Assembly (NCBI GenBank): GCA_947631615.1
Contig: CANRLX010000024.1
Location: 1-33,289, forward strand
Length of the DNA stretch: 33,289 nucleotides
Source: an uncultured Acetatifactor sp.
GTDB taxonomy: Bacteria > Bacillota > Clostridia > Lachnospirales > Lachnospiraceae
Direction of reading: 5' to 3'
Below, in pieces: positions 24,925 to 32,228 of the stretch. The notes below the pieces were generated by a model. It was not told where the DNA came from, did no database searches, and saw nothing but the letters and a program-made list of their open reading frames with translations. The position numbers and the translations under genes were made by a program. The number at the start of each line of letters is the position of its first letter. Within the stretch, counting starts at the first letter, position 1.

Positions 24925-25755
24925 TTAAGGATTAATATTTCGCAGCATTTTTCTGTAAAACGAAGAGCGAAACCGCTGCGGCATCCTAGCTACACTCACG
25001 CGGACCAACATGTTCCGCGCATACTCTAGCCGGCTGATATATCTCATTCCCAGCAACTGCCTCTCAAAGTCCCGTATATTCCCCACGTAGCCGCTGCCGC
25101 CCCGGCGGCCGATCATGTCATAGCCGCTGCGCACATCTACGACGATCCGCTGGAGATTGTGGAACCGGCAGCCATTCTGGAGCATCCGGCACCACAGATA
25201 GTAATCTTCAAAGTACGGGCAGTGCTGATAACCGCCGGCCTCCAGCAATTTGCTCTTTTTGAACACTACAGTCATGTGGTTCATGGCATTTCGCTTTTTC
25301 ATATAGGCGCGGATGCTCTCGTCGGAGGCCGGAACACGCCTTACTGTCAGAAAAACCTCCAGCCGCTCGTCATATTCCGCTATCAGGCCGCCCAGCACAT
25401 CCACCTCCGGATGGGTCTGCAGATAAGCCATCTGCTTTTCAAAACGCTCCGGACGTGAGTAATCGTCCGCATCCATCCGCGCCACGTATTCATAGCTGCA
25501 ATGCTGGATCCCGATATTCAGCGCCCGGCCGAGGCCGACGTTTTCCGGAAGTTGAACGATCCGCATATCCTCGCTCTTATATTCGTTGATCGCGTCAGTC
25601 AGCTGCTCCGATACGGGCCCATCCACCACGATAACGATCTGTCCCGGCCGCAGGGACTGCTGCAAAACGCTGCAGATCGCGTTTGAGACCTCCTCCGGCG
25701 TGTTGTCCTTATACACTGCCATCAACACGGAAAAATCCATCGTGCCGTCCCTCAT
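24925..25755 (-). CDS. GT2 glycosyltransferase
   Basis: The 276-residue protein has an N-terminal GT-A fold: FSVLMAVYKDN, VVDGPVSEQ and the metal-binding region YVARMDADDYSRP (DxD). It transfers an unidentified sugar in repeat-unit assembly. The start ATG at 25755 coincides with the ATGA formed by the alternative frame of the upstream isomerase. Its gene ends 15 nt before the next ATG. Confidence 0.9.
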   Translation of the reverse strand: MRDGTMDFSVLMAVYKDNTPEEVSNAICSVLQQSLRPGQIVIVVDGPVSEQLTDAINEYKSEDMRIVQLPENVGLGRALNIGIQHCSYEYVARMDADDYSRPERFEKQMAYLQTHPEVDVLGGLIAEYDERLEVFLTVRRVPASDESIRAYMKKRNAMNHMTVVFKKSKLLEAGGYQHCPYFEDYYLWCRMLQNGCRFHNLQRIVVDVRSGYDMIGRRGGSGYVGNIRDFERQLLGMRYISRLEYARNMLVRVSVARMPQRFRSSFYRKMLRNINP

Positions 25756-25857
25756 CGCTCACTCCGGACAGGAAACAGGACCGCCAGGGAAACGACACGG
25801 ATCACGTCTTCATAAGGTCCGTAAACGTTCGGCTGTATATCGGAATACAGAGATGGA

Positions 25858-26433
25858 TTATATCGTCTGCTTACCCCCCCCGAGTGAGCCCAGCACAAAG
25901 AACATCATGTGGTCAAAGATCATATGGATATCCTCCGCTATCTGCATATCATCTATCTCAGTGTGCATATGGTAGTCCGCCAATTCCCGGAGTTTCCCGC
26001 CGGAATAGCCTGTGATGCCCACAACTTTCGCGCCTGTTTCTTTTGCATACTCGACTGCTTTTATAATATTTTTAGAGTTTCCGCTGCCGGAGATCGCGAT
26101 GACCAGATCTTCTGGCCTCAGCCGGCCCTCCAACTGGTAACGGAAGATATCCTCATAAGAAAAATCGTTTGCGATCGCCATAAGCGTCGGCGTATTGTCA
26201 TTGAGACAAACCATCCGGAACTTCCTGTCTCTTCCCTCGCTGATGCCCTTATTGAAGTCGCAGGCGAAATGCGACGCTGTGGCGGCGCTGCCGCCATTTC
26301 CGAAGATGTAGATGACCGCTTCCCTCTCATAAGCGTCCCGGATCGCCCCGATGGCCCTTTCCAGTTCCTCTATATCCAGGTTCCGGATCGTCTCGACCTC
26401 CCGGTCAAGATAGGTTCTTATCTTTTCCTGCAT
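25858..26433 (-). CDS. GmhA-type phosphoheptose isomerase (SIS family), copy 1, with 3' G8 tract
   Basis: The 191-residue SIS protein has FGNGGSAATASHFACDF and AISGSGNSKNI motifs. It is closer to the GmhA-like isomerases in Gram-positive heptose clusters than to copy 2. It overlaps the HddC-GmhB gene by 29 nt and has GGAGAG before its ATG. The gene ends four codons past a G8 tract (LGGGKQTI). With seven G the frame stays open for 40 residues, crosses the 102-nt gap and ends in ATGA at the GT2 start. This is the longest of the alternative tails. Confidence 0.87.
   Translation of the reverse strand: MQEKIRTYLDREVETIRNLDIEELERAIGAIRDAYEREAVIYIFGNGGSAATASHFACDFNKGISEGRDRKFRMVCLNDNTPTLMAIANDFSYEDIFRYQLEGRLRPEDLVIAISGSGNSKNIIKAVEYAKETGAKVVGITGYSGGKLRELADYHMHTEIDDMQIAEDIHMIFDHMMFFVLGSLGGGKQTI
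25874..25881 (-). repeat. Homopolymeric G8 tract at isomerase 3' end
   Basis: Eight G on the coding strand, context CACTC-G8-TAAG. The present frame runs four codons further to a TAA. A -1 change opens the long frame to 25752. Confidence 0.85.
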
Positions 26434-27730
26434 CTGTATCTCTCCTGAGTATCTCTGTCACGCATTCCAGCAGATCCCGCGCCACCAGGTCAGGCGCAGC
26501 ATCGTACTTTTTCCTTTTCCTCTCGTCGCCCGTCAGGACCAGGGCTGTTTTTGTGCCCGCATTGACCCCCGTCTGCACATCCATATCGGTATCGCCCACG
26601 ACCCACGAGTTTTTCAGGTCGATGTTATGCTCCCGGACCGCGCGCTCCAGAAGCCCGGTCTGGGGCTTCCGGCACCCGCACACTATCTTCAGCTCCGGTA
26701 CCTCCCCGGCAAATCCCTTATCTGGGTGATGAGGACAGTAGTACAGGTCGTCTATGTATGCGCCCTCAGCCCCAAGCAGCGTGTGCATACGCGCGTGGAT
26801 CTGCTCCAGCGTCTTAAAAGTGCACTCGCCCCTCGCCACAACGGGCTGGTTGGTGACAACAACAGCCAGATACTCTGAGCCGTTGATCAGCCGGATCGCC
26901 TCCGCCGCTCCCGGCTCCAGCTCCATCTGGTCCGGCCGCGTCAGAAACCCGACAAATTTGTTGATCGTTCCGTCCCGGTCCAGGAATATACACTTCTGCA
27001 GGTTGCGCAGATTCCGCTTTTGACAAATCCCGCCGCGTATATCCCGTTCCACTGCCTGAAGCCGCTCCGGCGTCCCCATATCCTTGACGTACTCCGTGCT
27101 GCGGTAGGCATAGACCGTGCCGCCCGGGATGAGCTGCCGTATGAAATGCTTCTCCAGGTCGATCTTCTTCTCTGCCGGCAGCGCGTCCAGCGCCTCCCGG
27201 CGAATCACATACAGCCCGGCGTTCACCAGGTTCATGTGATCCCGGTCACGGGGCTCGTTCTTTGCGTTCCACGCCGTCACGCGCCCTGTCCCATCCGTCG
27301 CCAGAAGGTCGCTGTCATAGGGATGGGAATTGGGGTGGGCAAACAGCGTCACGGCCGCGCCCGTCTGCCGGTGGTACGCCAAAAAGCCGGAAAAGTTTAT
27401 GTCAAAATAAAGATCGCCAAAAACCAGAAAGAAGTCCTCCTCCAGCTCCGGCTGAAGGCAACGCAGAGCGCCGGCCGTCCCCAGCGGCTCCGTTTCCTCA
27501 AAATAGGTGATATCAACGCCAAAGGAACTGCCATCCTGAAAATATTCCCGGATCACGCCGCCAAGGTAGCCGATGACGAGCACGATGTCCCGGATCCCGC
27601 TCTCCCGCAGCTGCACGATCTGGTGCTCCAGGAGCGGCTTTCCCGCAACTCGCGCCATCGGCTTCGGTATATCTCTTGCGACGGAGGCCAGCCGCGTTCC
27701 CTTTCCACCCGCCATTATCACAGCCTGCAT
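26405..27730 (-). CDS. Heptose-1-phosphate nucleotidyltransferase fused to heptose-bisphosphate phosphatase
   Basis: The 441-residue protein joins two enzymes of the GDP-heptose pathway. Residues 1-235 are an NTP-transferase (HddC-like) with GGKGTR at 8-13. Residues about 245-430 are an HAD phosphatase (GmhB-like) with FLDRDGT (nucleophile Asp251) and zinc ligands CPHH (332-335) and CGC (351-353). The pair would dephosphorylate heptose-1,7-bisphosphate and attach a nucleotide to heptose-1-phosphate. The ATG at 27730 (GGAG 8 nt upstream) is preferred to the TTG at 27736. It fits exactly between the epimerase and the isomerase of the same pathway. Confidence 0.9.
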   Translation of the reverse strand: MQAVIMAGGKGTRLASVARDIPKPMARVAGKPLLEHQIVQLRESGIRDIVLVIGYLGGVIREYFQDGSSFGVDITYFEETEPLGTAGALRCLQPELEEDFFLVFGDLYFDINFSGFLAYHRQTGAAVTLFAHPNSHPYDSDLLATDGTGRVTAWNAKNEPRDRDHMNLVNAGLYVIRREALDALPAEKKIDLEKHFIRQLIPGGTVYAYRSTEYVKDMGTPERLQAVERDIRGGICQKRNLRNLQKCIFLDRDGTINKFVGFLTRPDQMELEPGAAEAIRLINGSEYLAVVVTNQPVVARGECTFKTLEQIHARMHTLLGAEGAYIDDLYYCPHHPDKGFAGEVPELKIVCGCRKPQTGLLERAVREHNIDLKNSWVVGDTDMDVQTGVNAGTKTALVLTGDERKRKKYDAAPDLVARDLLECVTEILRRDTDAGKDKNLS

Positions 27731-27732
27731 CG

Positions 27733-28674
27733 TCAAATCTCCAAGCTCTCCAACGTGGCGCGGACCGACTCATCGGAATTGTGCCCGGCGCACCAGCCTG
27801 TCGCATAAATGCGGGACAGGTCATACTGAAACGCAGGCACATCTCCCTTCCAGCCGACGTTCCCGCCGGTGAACCGGTACTCCACATCGGTCAGGCCCAG
27901 CCTGTCGCATACCATATCCGCGATCTTACGGACCGTGGTCGCAGTGTCCACGCCGATGTTGTATATCTCCACGCCCTCCCGGGTGCGAAAAGAAAAATCA
28001 ACGATCGCGTCCACAAGGTCCAGCACATAAAGATATGGTTTACACTGGGTCCCGTCCCCGAGTATCTCCAGGTGTTTCGGATCCACCTGCAACTTCCTAA
28101 TAAAGTCGAAGATCACGCCGTGGGTCAACCGGGGGCCTATCACATTGGGAAAGCGGAAGATGAGTGTCTGCATCCCATTCATATAGCTGTACGCAGAGAT
28201 AAACGCCTCCGAGGCAAGTTTCGCGCTCCCATAATAGGAGATCGGCGCCAGACCGCCGGTATCCTCCCGCAGGGCCTGTCCGCGCTTGTCCCCGTAAACA
28301 GCGGAGGTGGAAGAGAAAAACAGCTTCTTCACGCCCGTCCGGCGCATCGCCTCCAGGACGGCATAAGTCGTGGCAAAGGTGTTCTTATAGTCGATCCCTG
28401 GGTCCGCTGCGCTTTTTTGTATGTCGGAATTGGCAGCCAGGTGGTATACACGCTCAATGCCGTTGGCCCGGATCACCTGCTCCATTCCATCCACATCCGT
28501 GGCATCCGCCTCTATGAACGTAAACCGGTCATCGTTCGCATAGCTGCGAAAATTCTCCCGGCGACCAAGCGCGAGATCATCCACGCTGACGACGGTGTGG
28601 CCCTGGGCCAGCAGCTTCTCTGCCAGATGGGAGCCGATAAAGCCAGCCCCTCCTGTGATCAGAATTCGTTCCAT
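27733..28674 (-). CDS. UDP-glucose 4-epimerase-like SDR
   Basis: The 313-residue extended SDR has ITGGAGFIGSHLAEKL at the N-terminus, the D-x-LALGRRENF segment after it, and YGSAK as the active site. It is close to the UDP-glucose/GlcNAc 4-epimerase group. It could supply UDP-galactose for Glf or act on a heptose nucleotide, because it sits inside the heptose set. The ATG at 28674 with GGAG at a spacing of 8 is preferred to the TTG at 28680. Confidence 0.85.
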   Translation of the reverse strand: MERILITGGAGFIGSHLAEKLLAQGHTVVSVDDLALGRRENFRSYANDDRFTFIEADATDVDGMEQVIRANGIERVYHLAANSDIQKSAADPGIDYKNTFATTYAVLEAMRRTGVKKLFFSSTSAVYGDKRGQALREDTGGLAPISYYGSAKLASEAFISAYSYMNGMQTLIFRFPNVIGPRLTHGVIFDFIRKLQVDPKHLEILGDGTQCKPYLYVLDLVDAIVDFSFRTREGVEIYNIGVDTATTVRKIADMVCDRLGLTDVEYRFTGGNVGWKGDVPAFQYDLSRIYATGWCAGHNSDESVRATLESLEI

Positions 28675-28676
28675 CC

Positions 28677-29663
28677 TCAAAACTCCGTCTTATCCCCTAT
28701 GTAGATCACCGACGCACCCTGCCGGTCAAAGCCGATGTGCAGTTGCTCCAGCCCAAGCGTTCGCTTCACTTCTTCCTGCCGGTTCTCCGGCACATAAAAC
28801 AGCAAAAAGCCTCCACCGCCGGCCCCAAGCAGCTTCCCGCCGACCGCGCCATGCGCCATGGCCAACTCATAATAGCGGTCTATGACGGGATCGGTTATGC
28901 CGTCAGCCAAGGTCCGCTTCAAAAGCCACCCTTCATGCAGCGTCTGTCCCATCGCATCGATATTGCCGCACTGCAGCTGTTCCTGCAGCGACCGGGCAAG
29001 TGCGCACATCCTCCCCTGATTCTCTTCCCGCGCACCCTCTGTGATGTTCTCCCGCTGTTTCTGCAGGATCGTATTGGCCGAATGGAGCCGTCCTGTATAA
29101 AACATCATCAGCCGGCGCTCCAGGGTTTCCTTCGCCTCATTGGGCATGATGATCGGCTCAACGGAAACGCTGCCGTCTCTCCGGAACTCATAGAAATTCA
29201 ATCCGCCATATGCAGCGGCATATTGATCCTGCTTCCCGATCGGATTGTGCAGGCACGTCAGTTCGATCTCGCATGCTTCCCGGGCCAGCCGCTCCTTCGA
29301 TACGTACTTCCCCTTGTATGCGTACAGGGCCTGAAGGACACCGACCGTGAAGGAACTGGATGAGCCCAGTCCCGTTCCGGCCGGCACATCTGCCGTACTG
29401 GAGATCTCGATCCCCCGCAGCTTCATCCTCTCCAAGATGCTCCTGAAATAGCGATGGCGTATCTCCGATATATCCCCCACGATCTCCGTTTCGGAATATT
29501 TCAGCGTCGTTTTTTCCGCGTCAAAACTCGGGTGGACGGATATGTACATATACTTGTTGATGCTCGTACTCAGTACACACCCGCCGTGCTTTTCATAAAA
29601 TGCCGGTATGTCGCTCCCACCACCGGCAAAGCTCACCCGAAATGGCGTTCTTGTTATAATCAT
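28677..29663 (-). CDS. hddA: D-glycero-D-manno-heptose 7-phosphate kinase (GHMP family), copy 1
   Basis: The 328-residue GHMP kinase has IITRTPFRVSFAGGGSDI at the start, the ATP motif PAGTGLGSSSSF in the middle and KLLGAGGGGFLL near the end. It makes heptose-1,7-bisphosphate for the HddC-GmhB fusion encoded downstream. It is a clear paralogue of the kinase at 20078-21088, but the two differ enough that they may serve different heptoses or different steps. Confidence 0.92.
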   Translation of the reverse strand: MIITRTPFRVSFAGGGSDIPAFYEKHGGCVLSTSINKYMYISVHPSFDAEKTTLKYSETEIVGDISEIRHRYFRSILERMKLRGIEISSTADVPAGTGLGSSSSFTVGVLQALYAYKGKYVSKERLAREACEIELTCLHNPIGKQDQYAAAYGGLNFYEFRRDGSVSVEPIIMPNEAKETLERRLMMFYTGRLHSANTILQKQRENITEGAREENQGRMCALARSLQEQLQCGNIDAMGQTLHEGWLLKRTLADGITDPVIDRYYELAMAHGAVGGKLLGAGGGGFLLFYVPENRQEEVKRTLGLEQLHIGFDRQGASVIYIGDKTEF

Positions 29664-29682
29664 GCTTTTCTGTCCTTTGGTT

Positions 29683-30519
29683 CTAATTCTGCCCGTTCTC
29701 GCTTTTATATGCCTTCTGTATCAGCCTTACGGGCGCATGCAGGAACATCCACCCCGCGGCGCAGGACAGCGCAGACCGGATCGGATATCGGCCGTTGAAG
29801 TTCCGTCTGCGTACCATCGCCATATATTCGATCTGCGCCCTCTTCGTCCTCTTCTCCGCAAAGTCATCTCCCACGCGGTAGGCCAGCACGGCCTCCCTCA
29901 GATTGGCGAGCTTATATCCGCGGTTCATCAAGCGGAGCCACAAGTCCAGATCCTCTGACATACGGAGCGACTCATCGTACCGAAACCCGGCGTCGACCAG
30001 TTCCCGCCGCATCATTACGGCCGGGTGAGCCAGAGGGTTACGTACCGCGGAAAACAGGGAAAGCCGGACCCCGCCTGGCGGATAGCGCCGGCGGCCGATC
30101 TCCGTTCCCGTGTTGTCAATGACGCACAGCTGCCCGCCGACGACAGACACCCCGCGGTGGTCCTTTAAAAATGCGACCTGCTTTTCTATCCTGTCAGGAT
30201 ATGCGATATCATCGCCGTCCATCCTGGCGATCAGCTCTCCCGCCGCTTCCGTCAGGCCGCAGTTGAGTGACCGGGCAAGTCCTCTCCGCTCCCTGCTCCT
30301 GGAGATCCTGACCGCCCTGTTATCTGCAAAAGCATCTATTGCAGCTATCGTCCCGCTGTCGGTACTGTCGTCATAAATCAGCAGTTCGATGTCGTCGTAT
30401 GTCTGGTCAAGTATGCTTTTTATAGCTGTCCCAACGATCTCAGGCGGTTCGTTGTATGTGGCCATCACTACGCTGACCAGCGCCTCTGTGTTTTCTGGGG
30501 CGTGGACCGTTTCTCTCAT
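29683..30519 (-). CDS. GT2 glycosyltransferase
   Basis: The 278-residue GT-A protein has SVVMATYNEPPE, LLIYDDSTD and LIARMDGDDIAYPDR, including the DxD metal site, and a WLRLMNRGYK acceptor-domain segment. It is strongly related to the GT2 immediately upstream (shared YDDSTD/DDSTDT and RRELVDAG segments), so the two are tandem paralogues. Its ATG overlaps the alternative frame of that gene in ATGA. Confidence 0.9.
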   Translation of the reverse strand: MRETVHAPENTEALVSVVMATYNEPPEIVGTAIKSILDQTYDDIELLIYDDSTDSGTIAAIDAFADNRAVRISRSRERRGLARSLNCGLTEAAGELIARMDGDDIAYPDRIEKQVAFLKDHRGVSVVGGQLCVIDNTGTEIGRRRYPPGGVRLSLFSAVRNPLAHPAVMMRRELVDAGFRYDESLRMSEDLDLWLRLMNRGYKLANLREAVLAYRVGDDFAEKRTKRAQIEYMAMVRRRNFNGRYPIRSALSCAAGWMFLHAPVRLIQKAYKSENGQN

Positions 30520-30555
30520 ATCCCTGCCCCAGCGGGTATGAGCGAATACCGCCTA

Positions 30556-31443
30556 TCAGGAAGGATTACCCCCCCCGCCCTCGATCTTATAGAGTTTTCT
30601 TAGCAGTCCTTTCGGCATATACGTATACAGCCACGTTACGATCCATGACATGCTGGAACGGAGAAAGCACCTGCGGTCAAAATTGCTTCGGCGTACCGAT
30701 ACCATATTTTCGATCTCGTCCTTCTTTGTCCGTTTTTCTGCGAAGTCGGCTCCCTCCCGATAGTTGAGCACTGTCTCACTCACGTTTCCGATCCTGTACG
30801 CGTCATTCATCACCCGGAGGATCAAATCCAGATCCTCACAAAGATCCAGTGTCTCATTATACCTGAGCCCAGCGTCCACCAGCTCCCTGCGCAGCATCAT
30901 CGCCGGCTGCGCAATGGGATTGCGAAAAACAGAATAGAACCGAAGCGCAATATCCGAGAGCGGGTAATGCCTTGAAGATACGACATCACCCGCATCGTTC
31001 ACGATATTCATCTGGCCGCCGACCATATATACATCCTTATGAGCGTCCAAAAATGCGACCTGCACAGAAAGCCGCTCTGGAAGCGATTCATCATCCCCAT
31101 CCATGATGGCGATATACCTTCCCCGCGCCATTTCCAGTCCTATATTTCTTGCCCTGGATTTTCCCATCCGCTTCTCCCGGCGAACGACCGTCACCCGATC
31201 ATCACCGGCCAAAGCGTCGATCGCTTCGACCGTGGATGTATCCGTGCTGTCATCCATGACCAACAGCTCAAAATCAGCATATGTTTGACGGAGTATACTG
31301 CAAAGCGCCGTACGAACCACGGAAGGCCTCTCGTTGAACGTAGCGATTATGACAGAGACTGCCGGGGACGTATTTCTTCCGGAAATGCGAATATCACTCA
31401 CCACCCAAATATGTCGATAACCAAGAGGCTCATTCTGCTCCAT
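30556..31443 (-). CDS. GT2 glycosyltransferase, with 3' G8 tract
   Basis: The 295-residue GT-A protein has SVIIATFNERPS, LLVMDDSTDT and YIAIMDGDDESLPER. The N-terminal 24 residues before the fold are extra. The start at 31443 overlaps the sugar-phosphate transferase stop by 14 nt. The gene ends in IEGGGGNPS just past a G8 tract. With seven G the frame continues 17 residues and its TGA overlaps the next GT2 start. It probably adds the second sugar of the repeat unit. Confidence 0.9.
   Translation of the reverse strand: MEQNEPLGYRHIWVVSDIRISGRNTSPAVSVIIATFNERPSVVRTALCSILRQTYADFELLVMDDSTDTSTVEAIDALAGDDRVTVVRREKRMGKSRARNIGLEMARGRYIAIMDGDDESLPERLSVQVAFLDAHKDVYMVGGQMNIVNDAGDVVSSRHYPLSDIALRFYSVFRNPIAQPAMMLRRELVDAGLRYNETLDLCEDLDLILRVMNDAYRIGNVSETVLNYREGADFAEKRTKKDEIENMVSVRRSNFDRRCFLRSSMSWIVTWLYTYMPKGLLRKLYKIEGGGGNPS
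30569..30576 (-). repeat. Homopolymeric G8 tract at GT2 3' end
   Basis: Eight G on the coding strand, context AGGGC-G8-TAAT. The present frame stops at TGA three codons later. A -1 change gives the coupled frame ending at 30516. A +1 change makes TAA directly at the tract. Confidence 0.85.
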
Positions 31444-32122
31444 CGGCAGTGAAGATGACCTTTATGGTTTTGAACAATATCTTGATATCCAGCCAGACAG
31501 ACCGGGTCTTTATGTACTCCACGTCGTAGAGTATCTTCTCCTCCGGGCGGAGGAAGTAGCCTCCGTTGATCTGGGCCAGGCCCGTCAGTCCCGGTTTCAC
31601 TTTCAGCCGCTCGCTGAACCCGTGGATGTACGTCTCGAACTCATCGTAAAATACCTGCCGTTCCGGACGGGGACCCACAAAGCTCATGTCTCCCTTCAAG
31701 ATGCTCCAAAGCTGCGGCAGTTCATCCAGCCGTACCTTCCTCAGGAAGGAGCCTACCCGTGTGATGCGCGCGTCCTCGTCTCCACGGGACCACTGGGCGC
31801 CGTCGCGCTCCGCATTCACATACATCGTCCGAAATTTCGTCATGCGGAAGGGCTTTCCATCCTTCCCCAGACGCTCCTGGGTGAATAGAGGCCCGCCCTC
31901 CGATGTGGCAGTCACGATAATGGCAATCAGCAACATGGGGACAAACAGGACCAGCAACGCCAAGGCGGACGCCGTGATGTCGAACGTCCGTTTGATGAAA
32001 CTGTATACAGGCTTATCCGCTATCTCGCCCAGCGGCTCGATGGTATACTCTCCCCGCTTCTCAAAGGGCAGTATCACCGCCGGCCGTTGTGCCTGTTCTC
32101 TTTTCTCTGTCGCCATGTCCAC
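31430..32122 (-). CDS. Undecaprenyl-phosphate sugar phosphotransferase (initiating)
   Basis: The 230-residue monotopic phosphoglycosyl transferase has one hydrophobic segment (about 50-75), then KFRTM and the catalytic LDELPQL followed by GDMSFVGPRPE. It attaches the first sugar-1-phosphate to undecaprenyl phosphate and so starts the repeat unit. A GTG at 32122 with AGGA 9 nt away is the likely start; ATG at 32116 is the alternative. It is the first gene of the operon. Confidence 0.93.
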   Translation of the reverse strand: MDMATEKREQAQRPAVILPFEKRGEYTIEPLGEIADKPVYSFIKRTFDITASALALLVLFVPMLLIAIIVTATSEGGPLFTQERLGKDGKPFRMTKFRTMYVNAERDGAQWSRGDEDARITRVGSFLRKVRLDELPQLWSILKGDMSFVGPRPERQVFYDEFETYIHGFSERLKVKPGLTGLAQINGGYFLRPEEKILYDVEYIKTRSVWLDIKILFKTIKVIFTADGAE

Positions 32123-32166
32123 TGTCGTTCATCCTGTCTCTTGCTGGTATAAAAGGGCCTTGTCTT

Positions 32167-32196
32167 GTTATATTTCAAATTCGGTTTTGGAAGCAA
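32167..32196 (-). promoter_or_regulatory. Putative sigma70-type promoter of the glycan operon
   Basis: On the coding strand TTGCTT (32196-32191) is followed after 18 nt by TATAAC (32172-32167). It sits in the AT-rich gap between the helicase and the first glycan gene. The spacing is acceptable, but no other evidence supports it. Confidence 0.4.
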
Positions 32197-32228
32197 TAAA
32201 ACAACCATTTAAATTGATTTACGTTTTA

